A stretch of 26,877 nt of DNA. Origin: an uncultured Collinsella sp. (GTDB lineage Bacteria > Actinomycetota > Coriobacteriia > Coriobacteriales > Coriobacteriaceae). Below are positions 15,023 to 23,081 of this stretch, one piece after another. Both the position numbers and the translations under genes were made by a program. Location: assembly GCA_937937835.1 (NCBI GenBank), contig CALDBJ010000049.1:1-26877 (forward strand), read 5' to 3'. The notes below the pieces were generated by a model. That model did not search any database, had not been told where the DNA came from, and saw only the letters and a program-made list of their open reading frames with translations. Every line of letters begins with the position of its first letter. The stretch's first letter is position 1.

Positions 15023-15573
15023 TTGCCGAAATCAATAGGATAGGCCTCGCGCCCGCGCAAGCGTTCCATCGCGTTTCCCTAATTCATCTGGGAAAACAAC
15101 TGCAAACGATTGCAAGTGACCGGTGAACGGTCGAAAACTACCGTTCACCGATAATCTCAAAACTCGTTCTAACTGGTATTAAGTCAAAAAGACCAATTCA
15201 CATATCTTCACAATGACCTGCAATTTTTCTTCACGCTATTTTTAGCCGCCCTGCGTTGTTTAGACACAGGAAAAGATCCGATCTTTTGCCAAAACATTTC
15301 GAAACGGTTTCAAAACCGCAGGTAGAAGTGTTAACGACCGGTAAACGGTCGATTTATCACCGTGAGCGGTGCAAAAACGTTTTACCGTATGAATCAACGA
15401 AAGCGACCTCTTTTGGGGTGATATAGTGACAACAACACGTCACGTGGTTACTACCAGTTTAGAAACCACTGGTCTTCAAAGAAGGCTTTCTAAGAAGCTT
15501 TAAGGGCGAGCGCCCGCTGGCTTCCGAAAATCATCGGACTCAGATTGTACACACCTTCGGAAGGGAAATTTGA
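15023..15573 (+). promoter_or_regulatory. Palindrome-rich control region of the PTS operon
   Basis: This 551-bp gap has no gene but many inverted repeats. CGGTGAACGGT (15121-15131) pairs with ACCGTTCACCG (15140-15150). GACCGGTGAACGGTC (15118-15132) recurs as GACCGGTAAACGGTC near 15336-15350. AAAAGATC-C-GATCTTTT spans 15271-15287. CGGTTTCAAAACCG (15305-15318) overlaps a LacI-family-like core, GAAACGGTTTC. CACCG-TGAG-CGGTG lies near 15359-15372. A possible extended -10 (TG-A-TATAGT, 15419-15427) precedes the GntR-type site. Several regulators probably act here. Confidence 0.55.
15444..15457 (+). promoter_or_regulatory. GntR/HutC-type operator, copy 1 (PTS operon)
   Basis: GTGGTTACTACCAG has TGGT-N4-ACCA symmetry, like the TGGT-CTAG-ACCA core of NagR/DasR sites. 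The 13-bp TGGTTACTACCAG recurs at 19738-19750. It lies about 10-25 nt downstream of the expected start from the -10 at 15422, a position suited to repression. An ACCAGT/ACTGGT pair (15453-15458, 15468-15473) overlaps it. Confidence 0.6.
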
Positions 15574-16017
15574 ATGGTTGGCTTTATTCTTACCGGTCAT
15601 GGACAGTTCGCACCCGGCCTAGCTAGCGCTATCGCTATGGTTGCCGGCGACCAGCCCGCTTTTACCGTCGTTCCTTTTGAGGGCGACCAGGCTGCTTCCT
15701 ACGGTGAGGATCTCCGCGCCGCTATTACCGCCATGCGCGAGGAGTGCGATGGCGTGCTCGTCTTTACCGACCTGCTTGGCGGCACCCCGTTCAACCAGTC
15801 GATGATGATTGCCCAGGATGTCGACAACGTCGAGGTTCTGACAGGCACCAACCTTCCCATGGTTATTGAGCTTCTGTTCCTCCGCGGCAATGCCACGCTC
15901 GCCGAGCTTGGCGAGCAGGCCGTGACCGTTGGCCAGACGGGCGTCACCGCCCAGACGGTCGCATCCGTTGCCGGCTCCGACGAAGAGGATATCTTCGGCG
16001 ACGAGGACGGCATCTAA
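15574..16017 (+). CDS. PTS mannose-family EIIA component
   Basis: EIIA takes the phosphoryl group from HPr and passes it to EIIB in mannose/fructose/sorbose-family PTS permeases. The 147-residue product starts VGFILTGHGQFAPGL, placing the phosphorylated His at residue 9. FTDLLGGTPFNQ near 65 and the acidic end (EEDIFGDEDG) fit the family. GGAAGGG precedes ATG 15574 by about 8 nt. The stop overlaps the yajC start by one base (TAATG). It is the first gene of a five-gene operon and lies behind the palindrome-rich control region. The amino-sugar neighbours suggest GalNAc as the cargo. Confidence 0.93.
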   Translation: MVGFILTGHGQFAPGLASAIAMVAGDQPAFTVVPFEGDQAASYGEDLRAAITAMREECDGVLVFTDLLGGTPFNQSMMIAQDVDNVEVLTGTNLPMVIELLFLRGNATLAELGEQAVTVGQTGVTAQTVASVAGSDEEDIFGDEDGI

Positions 16018-16298
16018 TGGCCGATTTCGGAGCCAACGTCCTGAGCTCCTCGGTCGCCCTTTTAGGCCTGCTTGTCATCATGGGCTTGATTTACACCGTC
16101 TGGTCGCAAATCAACATGAAGAAGAAGCAGAAGTACTTCAAGGAGCTGCACACCGAGCTCAAGCCGGGTCAAGAGGTTCTTTTCGCCGGCGGTATCTACG
16201 GAACCGTCAAAGGCATCGAAGGCGAGAAGGTCCAGATCAAAGTCCGATCCGGAGCCGTCGTAGATGTTTCGCGTTACGCGATTCAGGAGATCAAGTAA
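16017..16298 (+). CDS. yajC: YajC-like membrane protein embedded in the PTS operon
   Basis: The 93-residue protein has one N-terminal helix (about 10-28) followed by a basic segment with KKKQKYFKELHTELKPGQEV and a small beta domain containing GGIYGTVKGIEGEKVQIKV. This is the YajC pattern; YajC is an accessory of the SecDF translocase. Its start overlaps the EIIA stop, so it is translated with the PTS genes. YajC genes also sit inside mannose-type PTS loci of streptococci, such as the hyaluronan-disaccharide cluster of S. pneumoniae. A role in PTS assembly is possible but not shown. No secD or secF is nearby. Confidence 0.9.
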   Translation: MADFGANVLSSSVALLGLLVIMGLIYTVWSQINMKKKQKYFKELHTELKPGQEVLFAGGIYGTVKGIEGEKVQIKVRSGAVVDVSRYAIQEIK

Positions 16299-16334
16299 CT
16301 GTCGTCAGCAAATAACGAAAGGAAGCTGATCAAC

Positions 16335-16817
16335 ATGGCAGAACCCAACATTCTTCTTACCCGCATCGATAACCGACTGGTTCATGGTCAGGTTGCCACC
16401 CAGTGGAACTCCACCCTGGGCTCCAACCTCATCCTCGTCGCCAACGACGACGTGGCGTCCAACACCATGCGCCAGAACCTCATGAAGATGGCCGCTCCCG
16501 CCGGCGTCGCTACGCGTTTCTTCTCTCTGCAGAAGACCATCGACGTCATTGGCAAGGCGAGCCCGCGCCAGAAGATCTTCATCGTGGCCGAAACACCGGA
16601 AGACGTGCTTACGCTCGTCAAGGGCGGTGTGCCTATAAAGAAGGTAAACATCGGCAACATGCACATGTCGGAAGGAAAGCGCCAAGTCGCCACCTCCGTC
16701 GCAGTTAACGACGAGGATGTCGCTGCGTTTAAAGAGCTGCAGGAATTGGGGGTGGAGTTGGAGATCAGGCGCGTTCCGAGCACGCCTGTTGAGGACACGA
16801 GCAAGCTCTTCTCGTAA
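16335..16817 (+). CDS. PTS mannose-family EIIB component
   Basis: EIIB carries the phosphoryl group from EIIA to the incoming sugar. The 160-residue product begins with LLTRIDNRLVHGQVATQW, with the phosphorylated His at residue 17. VANDDVASNTMRQNLMKMAAP near 36-56 and the KKVNIGNMHMSEGKRQV segment near 103-117 fit the mannose/sorbose EIIB family, including its GalNAc (AgaB/AgaV) members. GAAAGGAAGC precedes the ATG. The spacing from yajC is 36 nt and from EIIC 90 nt. Sugar specificity cannot be read from the sequence and is inferred from the locus. Confidence 0.93.
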   Translation: MAEPNILLTRIDNRLVHGQVATQWNSTLGSNLILVANDDVASNTMRQNLMKMAAPAGVATRFFSLQKTIDVIGKASPRQKIFIVAETPEDVLTLVKGGVPIKKVNIGNMHMSEGKRQVATSVAVNDEDVAAFKELQELGVELEIRRVPSTPVEDTSKLFS

Positions 16818-16907
16818 TCCTCGTGATCCACGTTGTCAGGAGTGAAACCCTGACGTTCTGTACGTGAAATCCAAAGTGCGTACATACATTTTGAAAGGAG
16901 GAGCAAG

Positions 16908-17708
16908 ATGGAATACTCGATCATCCAGATCGCTCTGGTCTTCGTCGTCACGTTCATCGCGGCAATCGACCAGTTTGACTTCCTCGAGTCTCTCTATCAG
17001 CCCATCGTCACCGGCGCCGTCATCGGTCTTATCCTTGGCGACCTCAACACCGGTCTTCTCGTGGGTGGTACCTATCAGCTCATGACGATCGGCAACATGC
17101 CGATCGGAGGCGCTCAGCCGCCTAACGCCGTCATTGGCGGCATCATGGCAGCCATTCTCGCTATCGCTACGGGTCTCGAGCCCAACGCGGCAGTCGGCCT
17201 TGCCATTCCGTTCGCTCTGCTTGGTCAGCTCGGCGTTACCCTGGTCTTCACGCTTATGTCCCCGCTTATGTCCACGGCCGATAACATGGCTCATAACGCG
17301 GACACCAAGGGCATCGAGCGCCTGAACTACTTCGCCATGGCTCTGCTCGGCCTGATCTTCGCTGTCGTCGTCACCCTGTTCTTCATCGCTGGCGCTACCA
17401 TTGGTCAGACCATCGCTTCCGCCATCCCGACTTGGCTGCAGACCGGTCTGTCCGCTGCAGGCGGCATGATGCGCTTCGTCGGCTTCGCCGTCCTGCTCAA
17501 GGTTATGATGAACCGCGATATGTGGGGCTTCTTCCTCATGGGCTTTGGCCTCGCGCTCATCACCGTTGCCAACGATTCGCTGGCAACCCCTGCTCTGCTC
17601 ATCCTCGCTCTCATCGGCTTCGGCATCGCTTTCTGGGACTTCCAGCAGCAGACCGAGCTGAAGGGTGCAGCTGTTTCTGACGGAGGTGACTTCGAAGATG
17701 GCATCTAA
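16908..17708 (+). CDS. PTS mannose-family EIIC component
   Basis: EIIC forms the membrane channel that binds and moves the sugar, together with EIID. The 266-residue protein has many hydrophobic helices and the family segment GAVIGLILGDLNTGLLVGGT (about 36-55), followed by GGAQPPNAVIGGIMAA near 67-82. A loop with NMAHNADTKGIERLNYFAM (about 126-144) is also typical. ATG 16908 is preceded by AAAGGAGGAG, the strongest ribosome-binding site in the operon. The end overlaps the EIID gene by 11 nt, so the two are translationally coupled. Length matches relatives. Confidence 0.93.
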   Translation: MEYSIIQIALVFVVTFIAAIDQFDFLESLYQPIVTGAVIGLILGDLNTGLLVGGTYQLMTIGNMPIGGAQPPNAVIGGIMAAILAIATGLEPNAAVGLAIPFALLGQLGVTLVFTLMSPLMSTADNMAHNADTKGIERLNYFAMALLGLIFAVVVTLFFIAGATIGQTIASAIPTWLQTGLSAAGGMMRFVGFAVLLKVMMNRDMWGFFLMGFGLALITVANDSLATPALLILALIGFGIAFWDFQQQTELKGAAVSDGGDFEDGI

Positions 17709-18780
17709 TGAGTATGTGATCCCGGAGCACTACGAGGATCTCACTCCTGCTCCGCAGCTCGACCAGAAGACCCTCAACAAGATGGCTTGGCGCTCCTGCT
17801 TCCTGCAGGCCTCGTTCAACTACGAGCGTATGCAGGCCGCTGGCTGGCTCTACTCCATCATCCCCGGTCTGGAGAAGATCCACACCAACAAGAACGACCT
17901 CGCGGCTTCCATGAGCCACAACCTGGAGTTCTTCAACACCCACCCGTTCCTCGTCACCTTTGTTATGGGCATCGTGCTTTCGCTCGAGCAGAACAAGGTT
18001 GACATCCCCACGATCCGCGCCGTCCGCGTCGCCGCAATGGGCCCGCTCGGTGGTATCGGTGACGCCCTGTTCTGGCTGACGCTCGTGCCTATCACGGCCG
18101 GCATCACCTCCAACATGGCCATCAACGGCAACGCTGCTGCGCCGATCATCTTCCTGGTGATCTTCAACGCTGTCCAGTTCGCTCTGCGCTTCTGGCTCAT
18201 GAACTGGTCCTACAAGCTTGGCACCAGCGCTATTGACGCTCTGACCGCCAACATGCAGGCCTTCACGCGTGCCGCTTCCATCATGGGCGTCTTCGTCGTC
18301 GGTTGCCTGGTCGTCACCATGGGTGGCACCCAGATCAACCTCCAGATCCCCAACGGCACCACCCGTGGCCTCTCCGCTACTACCGTGATCGTCTCCGAGA
18401 AGGAGGCCGAGAACTTCACCGGTATGGAGGGCATCGATACCGAGACCGCTGAGGCCGGTACTATCGCCATGACCGATAAGGACGGCAACGCCCTTACCGC
18501 TTCCGATGCCGACGGCAACGCTGTCGAGTGCGGCGTCACCGATCTGGGTAACGGCATGGAGTCCGTGACCTACGGCACCGTTACCGAGGATCCGGTCAAC
18601 TTCTCTGTTGCCGACACCCTCAACACCATCGTCCCGAAGCTCGTCCCGCTTATGCTTACGCTGCTGCTTTACTACATGTTCGCTAAGCACAGCTGGACCC
18701 CGACCAAGGGCATTCTCCTGCTCTTCGTCCTTGGCATCCTGGGCGCTGGCCCGCTTGGTCTTTGGCCGAGCATCTGGTAA
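17698..18780 (+). CDS. PTS mannose-family EIID component with an extra acidic loop
   Basis: EIID is the second membrane component of mannose-family permeases. I chose ATG 17698 because GGAGGTGA lies 8 nt upstream; the longer frame from 17665 lacks such a site. The N-terminal half has WRSCFLQASFNYERMQAAGW (about 31-50) and GPLGGIGDALFW (about 115-126), which are family signatures. The protein has 360 residues, while usual members have about 270-290. The excess is an acidic segment at about 218-300, between two helical regions, containing two DxDGN units (259-264 and 270-274). The frame is clean, so this is a true insertion. It ends the operon; a terminator follows. Confidence 0.92.
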   Translation: MASNEYVIPEHYEDLTPAPQLDQKTLNKMAWRSCFLQASFNYERMQAAGWLYSIIPGLEKIHTNKNDLAASMSHNLEFFNTHPFLVTFVMGIVLSLEQNKVDIPTIRAVRVAAMGPLGGIGDALFWLTLVPITAGITSNMAINGNAAAPIIFLVIFNAVQFALRFWLMNWSYKLGTSAIDALTANMQAFTRAASIMGVFVVGCLVVTMGGTQINLQIPNGTTRGLSATTVIVSEKEAENFTGMEGIDTETAEAGTIAMTDKDGNALTASDADGNAVECGVTDLGNGMESVTYGTVTEDPVNFSVADTLNTIVPKLVPLMLTLLLYYMFAKHSWTPTKGILLLFVLGILGAGPLGLWPSIW

Positions 18781-18846
18781 GGCTCTAGCTTGAGGGGTGT
18801 GTCCCTACGCGGCTCACACCCCGACCCCTTAAGCCATGTGTATGTT

Positions 18847-18886
18847 AAAAGCCGCGTGCTTGAAAGAGCGCGCGGCTTTTGTTTTC
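18847..18886 (+). terminator. Rho-independent terminator after the PTS operon
   Basis: AAAAGCCGCG (18847-18856) and the following GC pair with the arm ending GCGCGCGGCTTTT at 18880 (one mismatch), and GTTTTCTT follows. A GGGGTGTG (18794-18801)/CACACCCC (18815-18822) stem lies between it and the EIID stop. Confidence 0.85.
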
Positions 18887-18965
18887 TTAATGATTCGGGT
18901 GTGGCAGACAGATAATGCATAACACCCTAGGTAGTTAGCCGAATTCGAGCAAAAGGGAGGATAGG

Positions 18966-19697
18966 ATGGCGATCGGAGCGCGTAAGCAACCGCTGTACGA
19001 TCAGCTGGTCGATATTCTGACCGAAAAGATTGACCATGAATATCGCGCCGGTGACATGATTCCTTCCGAGCGCGAACTTTCGGAGCGCTATGGTCTCTCG
19101 CGCACTACGGTACGCCTGGCTCTGCAGGAACTGGAGCGTTTAGGACTGGTGGTTCGGCAGCACGGTCGCGGTACCTTTGTGACCGACCGTTCGGCAAAAG
19201 CAACCAATCTTATGCAGTCCTACAGCTTTACCGAGCAGATGCGCGCGATGGGTCGAGAACCCGAGACCACGATTCTCGAGTTTTGCGAGATGGAGGCCGA
19301 TAAGAATCTGGCCGAGCATATGGGATTGCGCATCGGTGATCGCATTTTTAAGCTCAAGCGCCTTCGCTCTGCCGACAACATGCCCATGATGGTCGAACGC
19401 AGCTATCTACCGGTTCGTCAATTTCTGTCCCTAAAGCGACCGCTGCTGGAGCGTAAGCCGCTTTACGATGTGATTGAGCAGGACTTTCAGCAAAAGATTC
19501 GCGTGGCCGAAGAGGAGTTCTATGCGAGCATAGCCCGTCCCACCGATGCCCACCTTTTGGGAATTGTCGAGGGCTCGCCTGTGCTCGATTTGGTCAGGAC
19601 TACGTATAACGAGTCAAACGAGGTTGTGGAGTACACACTCTCGGTTGCTCGTGCCGATCAGTTTAAATACAAGGTTTACCACCAGCGCAGTAACTAG
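18966..19697 (+). CDS. GntR-family regulator, HutC subfamily (UTRA domain)
   Basis: The 243-residue protein has an N-terminal winged helix-turn-helix (about 8-76, with PSERELSERYGLSRTTVRLALQELERLGLV) and a C-terminal UTRA effector domain (about 95-236), the layout of NagR, DasR and AgaR-like amino-sugar regulators. These bind sugar phosphates, which release them from operators. AGGGAGGATAGG precedes ATG 18966. It sits between the PTS operon and agaS. The shared TGGTTACTACCAG sites before both units are its most likely targets. A GATAAT at 18911-18916 may be its -10. Repression relieved by an amino-sugar phosphate is the inferred mode. Confidence 0.92.
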   Translation: MAIGARKQPLYDQLVDILTEKIDHEYRAGDMIPSERELSERYGLSRTTVRLALQELERLGLVVRQHGRGTFVTDRSAKATNLMQSYSFTEQMRAMGREPETTILEFCEMEADKNLAEHMGLRIGDRIFKLKRLRSADNMPMMVERSYLPVRQFLSLKRPLLERKPLYDVIEQDFQQKIRVAEEEFYASIARPTDAHLLGIVEGSPVLDLVRTTYNESNEVVEYTLSVARADQFKYKVYHQRSN

Positions 19698-19736
19698 TGC
19701 TCGCATCGTTTCCATATGGTGATTCTTTGCATTTAA

Positions 19737-19750
19737 CTGGTTACTACCAG
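19737..19750 (+). promoter_or_regulatory. GntR/HutC-type operator, copy 2 (agaS)
   Basis: CTGGTTACTACCAG is a 5-4-5 palindrome that shares 13 bp with copy 1 at 15445-15457. It occupies the -35 zone of the TATAAT at 19767-19772, so binding should block RNA polymerase. A second overlapping pair (GGTTA...TAACC) is also present. Confidence 0.65.
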
Positions 19751-19766
19751 ATAACCAACCGAAGTG

Positions 19767-19772
19767 TATAAT
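19767..19772 (+). promoter_or_regulatory. -10 element of agaS
   Basis: A perfect TATAAT lies about 35 nt before the AGAGAGG site of agaS. No good -35 is seen; the zone is filled by the operator. Confidence 0.6.
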
Positions 19773-19811
19773 TGCACGTCAGAGGATTACTTCTAGAGAG
19801 AGGTATTAGAA

Positions 19812-20978
19812 ATGTTCGAGAAGAGTGTCGAGGAGCTCACCGAGCTCGGCGCCCAGATCACCACGGCCGAGATTGCTCAGCAGCCCGAGCTTTGGCGTGA
19901 TACGCTCAACATCTATCGCGAGAACAAGGAGGCCATCGAGGCCTTCCTGGCCGAGGCTCGCGCTATGGGCGAGGGTCGTCTGTCCGTTGTCTTCACCGGT
20001 GCCGGTACGTCCGACTACGTTGGCGATACCTGCGCCCCGTACCTGCGTCACGCTGGCAACACTGATCTCTACGACTTTAAGCCCATCGCCACGACCGACA
20101 TCGTGAGCGCCCCGCGCGACTTCCTGCGCGGCGAGGATCCCACGCTCGTGGTTTCCTTTGCCCGCTCTGGCAACAGCCCCGAGAGCCTTGCCGCCGTTGC
20201 CGTTGCCAAGGAGCTCGTCCACAACGTCAAGTTCCTCAACATCACCTGCGCTCCCGAGGGCAAGCTTGCCGTCGAGTCTGCCGATGATCCCAATGCGCTG
20301 ACGCTGCTCATTCCGCGCGCCAACGACAAGGGCTTCGCCATGACCGGTTCTTATTCCTGCATGGCCCTGCTCTCCACCCTTATTTTCGACACTGCCTCTG
20401 ACGAGCAGAAGGCCGAGTGGGTCGAGACCATCGCCAAGATGGGCGAGGAGGTTATCGCTCGCGAGTCCGAGGTCGCCGATTACCTCGCTGGCGACTTCAA
20501 CCGCGTGACCTACCTGGGCTCCGGCTCCTTTGGCGGCCTTGCTCAGGAGAGCCAGCTTAAGATTCTCGAGCTTGCTCACGGCCTGGTTGCCACTTCTTAC
20601 GACACTTCCATGGGCTATCGTCACGGACCTAAGTCCTTCGTCGACGATAAGACGCTCGTCTTCGTGTTCGTCAACAACGACGCCTACACCCGTCAGTACG
20701 ACATCGACATCCTCAACGAGATCGGTGGCGACGAGATCGCTCAGCACACCATCGCCGTTCAGCAGGAAGGTGCCACCGTCTATGAGGGTGAGTCCTTCAC
20801 CTTTAAGGGCTACGAGGCACTTCCCGAGGGCTACCTTGCTCTGCCGTTCGTGATGTTTGCCCAGGCTATCAGCCTGCTCAACTCCGTGCGCGTGGGCAAC
20901 ACGCCCGATACGCCGAGCCCCACCGGCACGGTCAACCGCGTGGTTAAGGGCGTGACGATTCACCCCTTCACCGCTTAA
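19812..20978 (+). CDS. agaS: AgaS-type SIS-domain galactosamine-6-phosphate deaminase/isomerase
   Basis: AgaS converts galactosamine-6-phosphate to tagatose-6-phosphate and ammonia. The 388-residue product has two SIS domains. Signatures include TAEIAQQPELW near 18, VFTGAGTSDYVGDT near 59, VVSFARSGNSPES near 113, SYDTSMGYRHGPKSF near 260 and the C-terminal GNTPDTPSPTGTVNRVVKGVTIHPF near 362-386, all characteristic of AgaS as opposed to GlmS or NagB. Length matches the family. AGAGAGG precedes ATG 19812. The promoter carries a GntR-type operator, linking it to the local regulator. A strong terminator separates it from nagA. Confidence 0.92.
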   Translation: MFEKSVEELTELGAQITTAEIAQQPELWRDTLNIYRENKEAIEAFLAEARAMGEGRLSVVFTGAGTSDYVGDTCAPYLRHAGNTDLYDFKPIATTDIVSAPRDFLRGEDPTLVVSFARSGNSPESLAAVAVAKELVHNVKFLNITCAPEGKLAVESADDPNALTLLIPRANDKGFAMTGSYSCMALLSTLIFDTASDEQKAEWVETIAKMGEEVIARESEVADYLAGDFNRVTYLGSGSFGGLAQESQLKILELAHGLVATSYDTSMGYRHGPKSFVDDKTLVFVFVNNDAYTRQYDIDILNEIGGDEIAQHTIAVQQEGATVYEGESFTFKGYEALPEGYLALPFVMFAQAISLLNSVRVGNTPDTPSPTGTVNRVVKGVTIHPFTA

Positions 20979-20996
20979 TCGCGTCCCCCTGTAAGG

Positions 20997-21037
20997 GCGC
21001 CCGTCCGCTCATAACGGCGGGCGGGCGCTTTTTGTTT
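20997..21037 (+). terminator. Rho-independent terminator after agaS
   Basis: GCGCCCG-CCGC (20997-21008) pairs with GCGG-CGGGCGC (21017-21028), followed by TTTTTGTTTT. Confidence 0.9.
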
Positions 21038-21095
21038 TACGTGAGCTGGGTATAAGCATCACTACAGTCAACTGCTTTAGAAGCAAGGAGTGCAT

Positions 21096-22265
21096 ATGAG
21101 CACGTACGCAATTAAGGCTGACAAGTTCTTCTTGCCGGCAGGCCCGCAACTGGGCGGCTATCTTATGGTCGAGGATGGCGTCTTTGGCGCCTGGCAGGCC
21201 GACGAGCCCTCTTGCGAGATTAAGGACTACACGGGATCGTGGATCGCACCGGGTATGGTCGATACTCACATCCATGGCTTCTACAACCACTCAACTACCG
21301 ATAACGATCCCGAGGGCATCGATATCAGCTCGACCGAGCTCGCCCGTCGCGGCACCACCAGCTGGCTGCCCACGACGTTCACCGATGGCGTCGAGCAGAT
21401 CAAGGACGCCTGCGCCGCCATCGCTCAGGCGGACGAGGGTCGCGGCCCCGACTTCTGCGGTGCTCGCATTCAGGGCATCTACCTGGAGGGCCCCTTCTTT
21501 ACCATGAAGCACGTGGGCGCGCAGAACCCCGCTTACCTGATCGATCCCTCCGAGGAGGTCTTCGATCAGTGGCAGGAGGCTGCGGGTGGTCGCATCGTCA
21601 AGAGCGCCATGGCGGCCGAGCGCGACGGTGCCGCTGCTTATGCGGCTGCTCTGAATGCCAAGGGTGTGGTGACCAGCATCGGTCACTCCGACGCCACCTA
21701 CGATGAGTGCATCGCCGCCATCAACGCCGGTGCCAGCTGCTTTACGCATACCTATAACGGTCAGCGCGGGCTGCATCACCGTGAGCCCGGTGTCGTGGGC
21801 GCTGCCATGTCCACGCCCGAGACCTACGCCGAGATCATCTGTGACGGCAAGCACGTTAACCCTGCCGCCATCAAGGCGCTGCTGCAGGCAAAGGGCTGGC
21901 AACACACGGTGCTCATCACTGACTGCCTGGGCTGCGGCGGCATGCCCGAGGGCAGCTACACCAGTGGTGGCATGGACGTCATCATGAAGGACAACCTGTG
22001 CTGGCTCGCCGACGGCAAGAGCATTGCCGGCTCGGTGCTCACGCTTGCCCAGGGCGTCAAGAACATCGTTGACTGGGGCATCGCCAGCGCCGATATCGCC
22101 ATTCGCATGGCAACCGAGGTGCCGGCACGCTCCGCGCACATCGAGGATAAGTGCGGCAGCATCATGCCGGGTCGCGACGCCGACTTTGTCGTGTTCGACC
22201 ATGAGCTTACCCTCGTCGAGACGTATGTTGGCGGCCAGAGCGTCGGCAACGCCTTTACCGAGTAA
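21096..22265 (+). CDS. nagA: N-acetylglucosamine/galactosamine-6-phosphate deacetylase
   Basis: The enzyme removes acetate from GlcNAc-6-P or GalNAc-6-P. The 389-residue product has the amidohydrolase motif DTHIHG (56-61), the metal-ligand Glu in LEGPFF (E131), GHSDA (H197), FTHTYNG (H218) and the catalytic Asp in ITDCLGCGG (D276). I chose ATG 21096 because AAGGAG ends 5 nt upstream; GTG 21090 is in frame but too close. AgaS and a LacC-like kinase nearby favour a GalNAc-6-P (AgaA) role, but the sequence alone does not settle it. A TATAAG at 21051-21056 may be its -10. A degraded copy of its 3' end lies at 24992-25123. Confidence 0.93.
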   Translation: MSTYAIKADKFFLPAGPQLGGYLMVEDGVFGAWQADEPSCEIKDYTGSWIAPGMVDTHIHGFYNHSTTDNDPEGIDISSTELARRGTTSWLPTTFTDGVEQIKDACAAIAQADEGRGPDFCGARIQGIYLEGPFFTMKHVGAQNPAYLIDPSEEVFDQWQEAAGGRIVKSAMAAERDGAAAYAAALNAKGVVTSIGHSDATYDECIAAINAGASCFTHTYNGQRGLHHREPGVVGAAMSTPETYAEIICDGKHVNPAAIKALLQAKGWQHTVLITDCLGCGGMPEGSYTSGGMDVIMKDNLCWLADGKSIAGSVLTLAQGVKNIVDWGIASADIAIRMATEVPARSAHIEDKCGSIMPGRDADFVVFDHELTLVETYVGGQSVGNAFTE

Positions 22266-22275
22266 CGATAGAAAA

Positions 22276-22310
22276 AGACGGCGGGCCCGAATCTGCTCGG
22301 ACCCGCCGTA
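22276..22310 (-). terminator. Terminator shared by convergent nagA and the flavodoxin gene
   Basis: ACGGCGGG-CCGA pairs with TCGG-CCCGCCGT (22278-22309). On the minus strand CTTTTTCT follows, which suits the flavodoxin gene best. On the plus strand the T-run is poor. Confidence 0.8.
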
Positions 22311-22340
22311 TGAGTTAAACGCTCAAAAGCACCTTAACAG

Positions 22341-22925
22341 TTACAGCTTGTTAGCGATCTTCTTTGCCGTGCGCTTAACGCCGGCCACCAGACCTCCTGC
22401 AGGATGCTCCTTCTCGTAGGCTAGGCGCTTCTCGCGCTTGGCGTACTCCTCGACGATGATGTCGCCATACTCGTCTTCGATCTTGTCGAAGAAGTCGACG
22501 GCGCCCTTAATTTCCTCAGCGGTCGGGTGTCCCTTTTGGACACCGCCGGTGAGTTTGAACGGCCCCCACGTATCAAAGCCGGGACAGCCGTAGACGCCCA
22601 TAAAGATGGCCTGCCTCATGCGGCAGATGCCATCGATATCCTTGCCGTACCACTTGTTTTTGCCACCGTAGGTCATAAGGCCAAACACCTTGTCCTGCGG
22701 CTGCAGCACGTTCGTGAGTACGCGTGCCATGTCCTTGTCGATCTCGGAGTAATAGATGCCCGTGGCGACACCGATCAGATGATATTCGTGCAGGTTGGGA
22801 TACTCGTTTTTACCGAGTGACTTCACATCGAGGGTATCGATCTCGGGGTGTGCCTCGACGATGGCGTCCACGAGCTTTTTCGTATTGCCGTGATGGCGCG
22901 AGGCGTAGAGGATGATGGTTCGCAT
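22341..22925 (-). CDS. Flavodoxin-family protein
   Basis: Flavodoxins bind FMN and shuttle electrons. The 194-residue protein begins MRTIILYASRHHGNTKKLVDA, with a phosphate-binding loop (ASRHHGNT) in place of the classic TGNT form. A GVATGIYYSEIDKDM segment near 53-67 and TYGGKNKWYGKDI near 85-97 are the likely FMN-contact loops. The C-terminal 45 residues are basic and helical. ATG at 22925-22923 has AAAGG 7 nt upstream. It runs opposite to the amino-sugar genes and starts 156 nt from the divergent epimerase gene. Its link to sugar metabolism is unclear and may be chance. The electron partner is unknown. Confidence 0.85.
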   Translation of the reverse strand: MRTIILYASRHHGNTKKLVDAIVEAHPEIDTLDVKSLGKNEYPNLHEYHLIGVATGIYYSEIDKDMARVLTNVLQPQDKVFGLMTYGGKNKWYGKDIDGICRMRQAIFMGVYGCPGFDTWGPFKLTGGVQKGHPTAEEIKGAVDFFDKIEDEYGDIIVEEYAKREKRLAYEKEHPAGGLVAGVKRTAKKIANKL

Positions 22926-23081
22926 AAGAAGGCCTTTCAGCTGTAATTGCATCAATGTCTGTATGGTACCCCGTTGCATGGCTGGGATACCGGACGCATC
23001 GATGAACGTGCGGGTTTGTCCTTTGGTCAGGGCCGAGACGGGTTCTTGCGAGCAAAAAGTGGTTGTTCGAAAGGATGGGCA

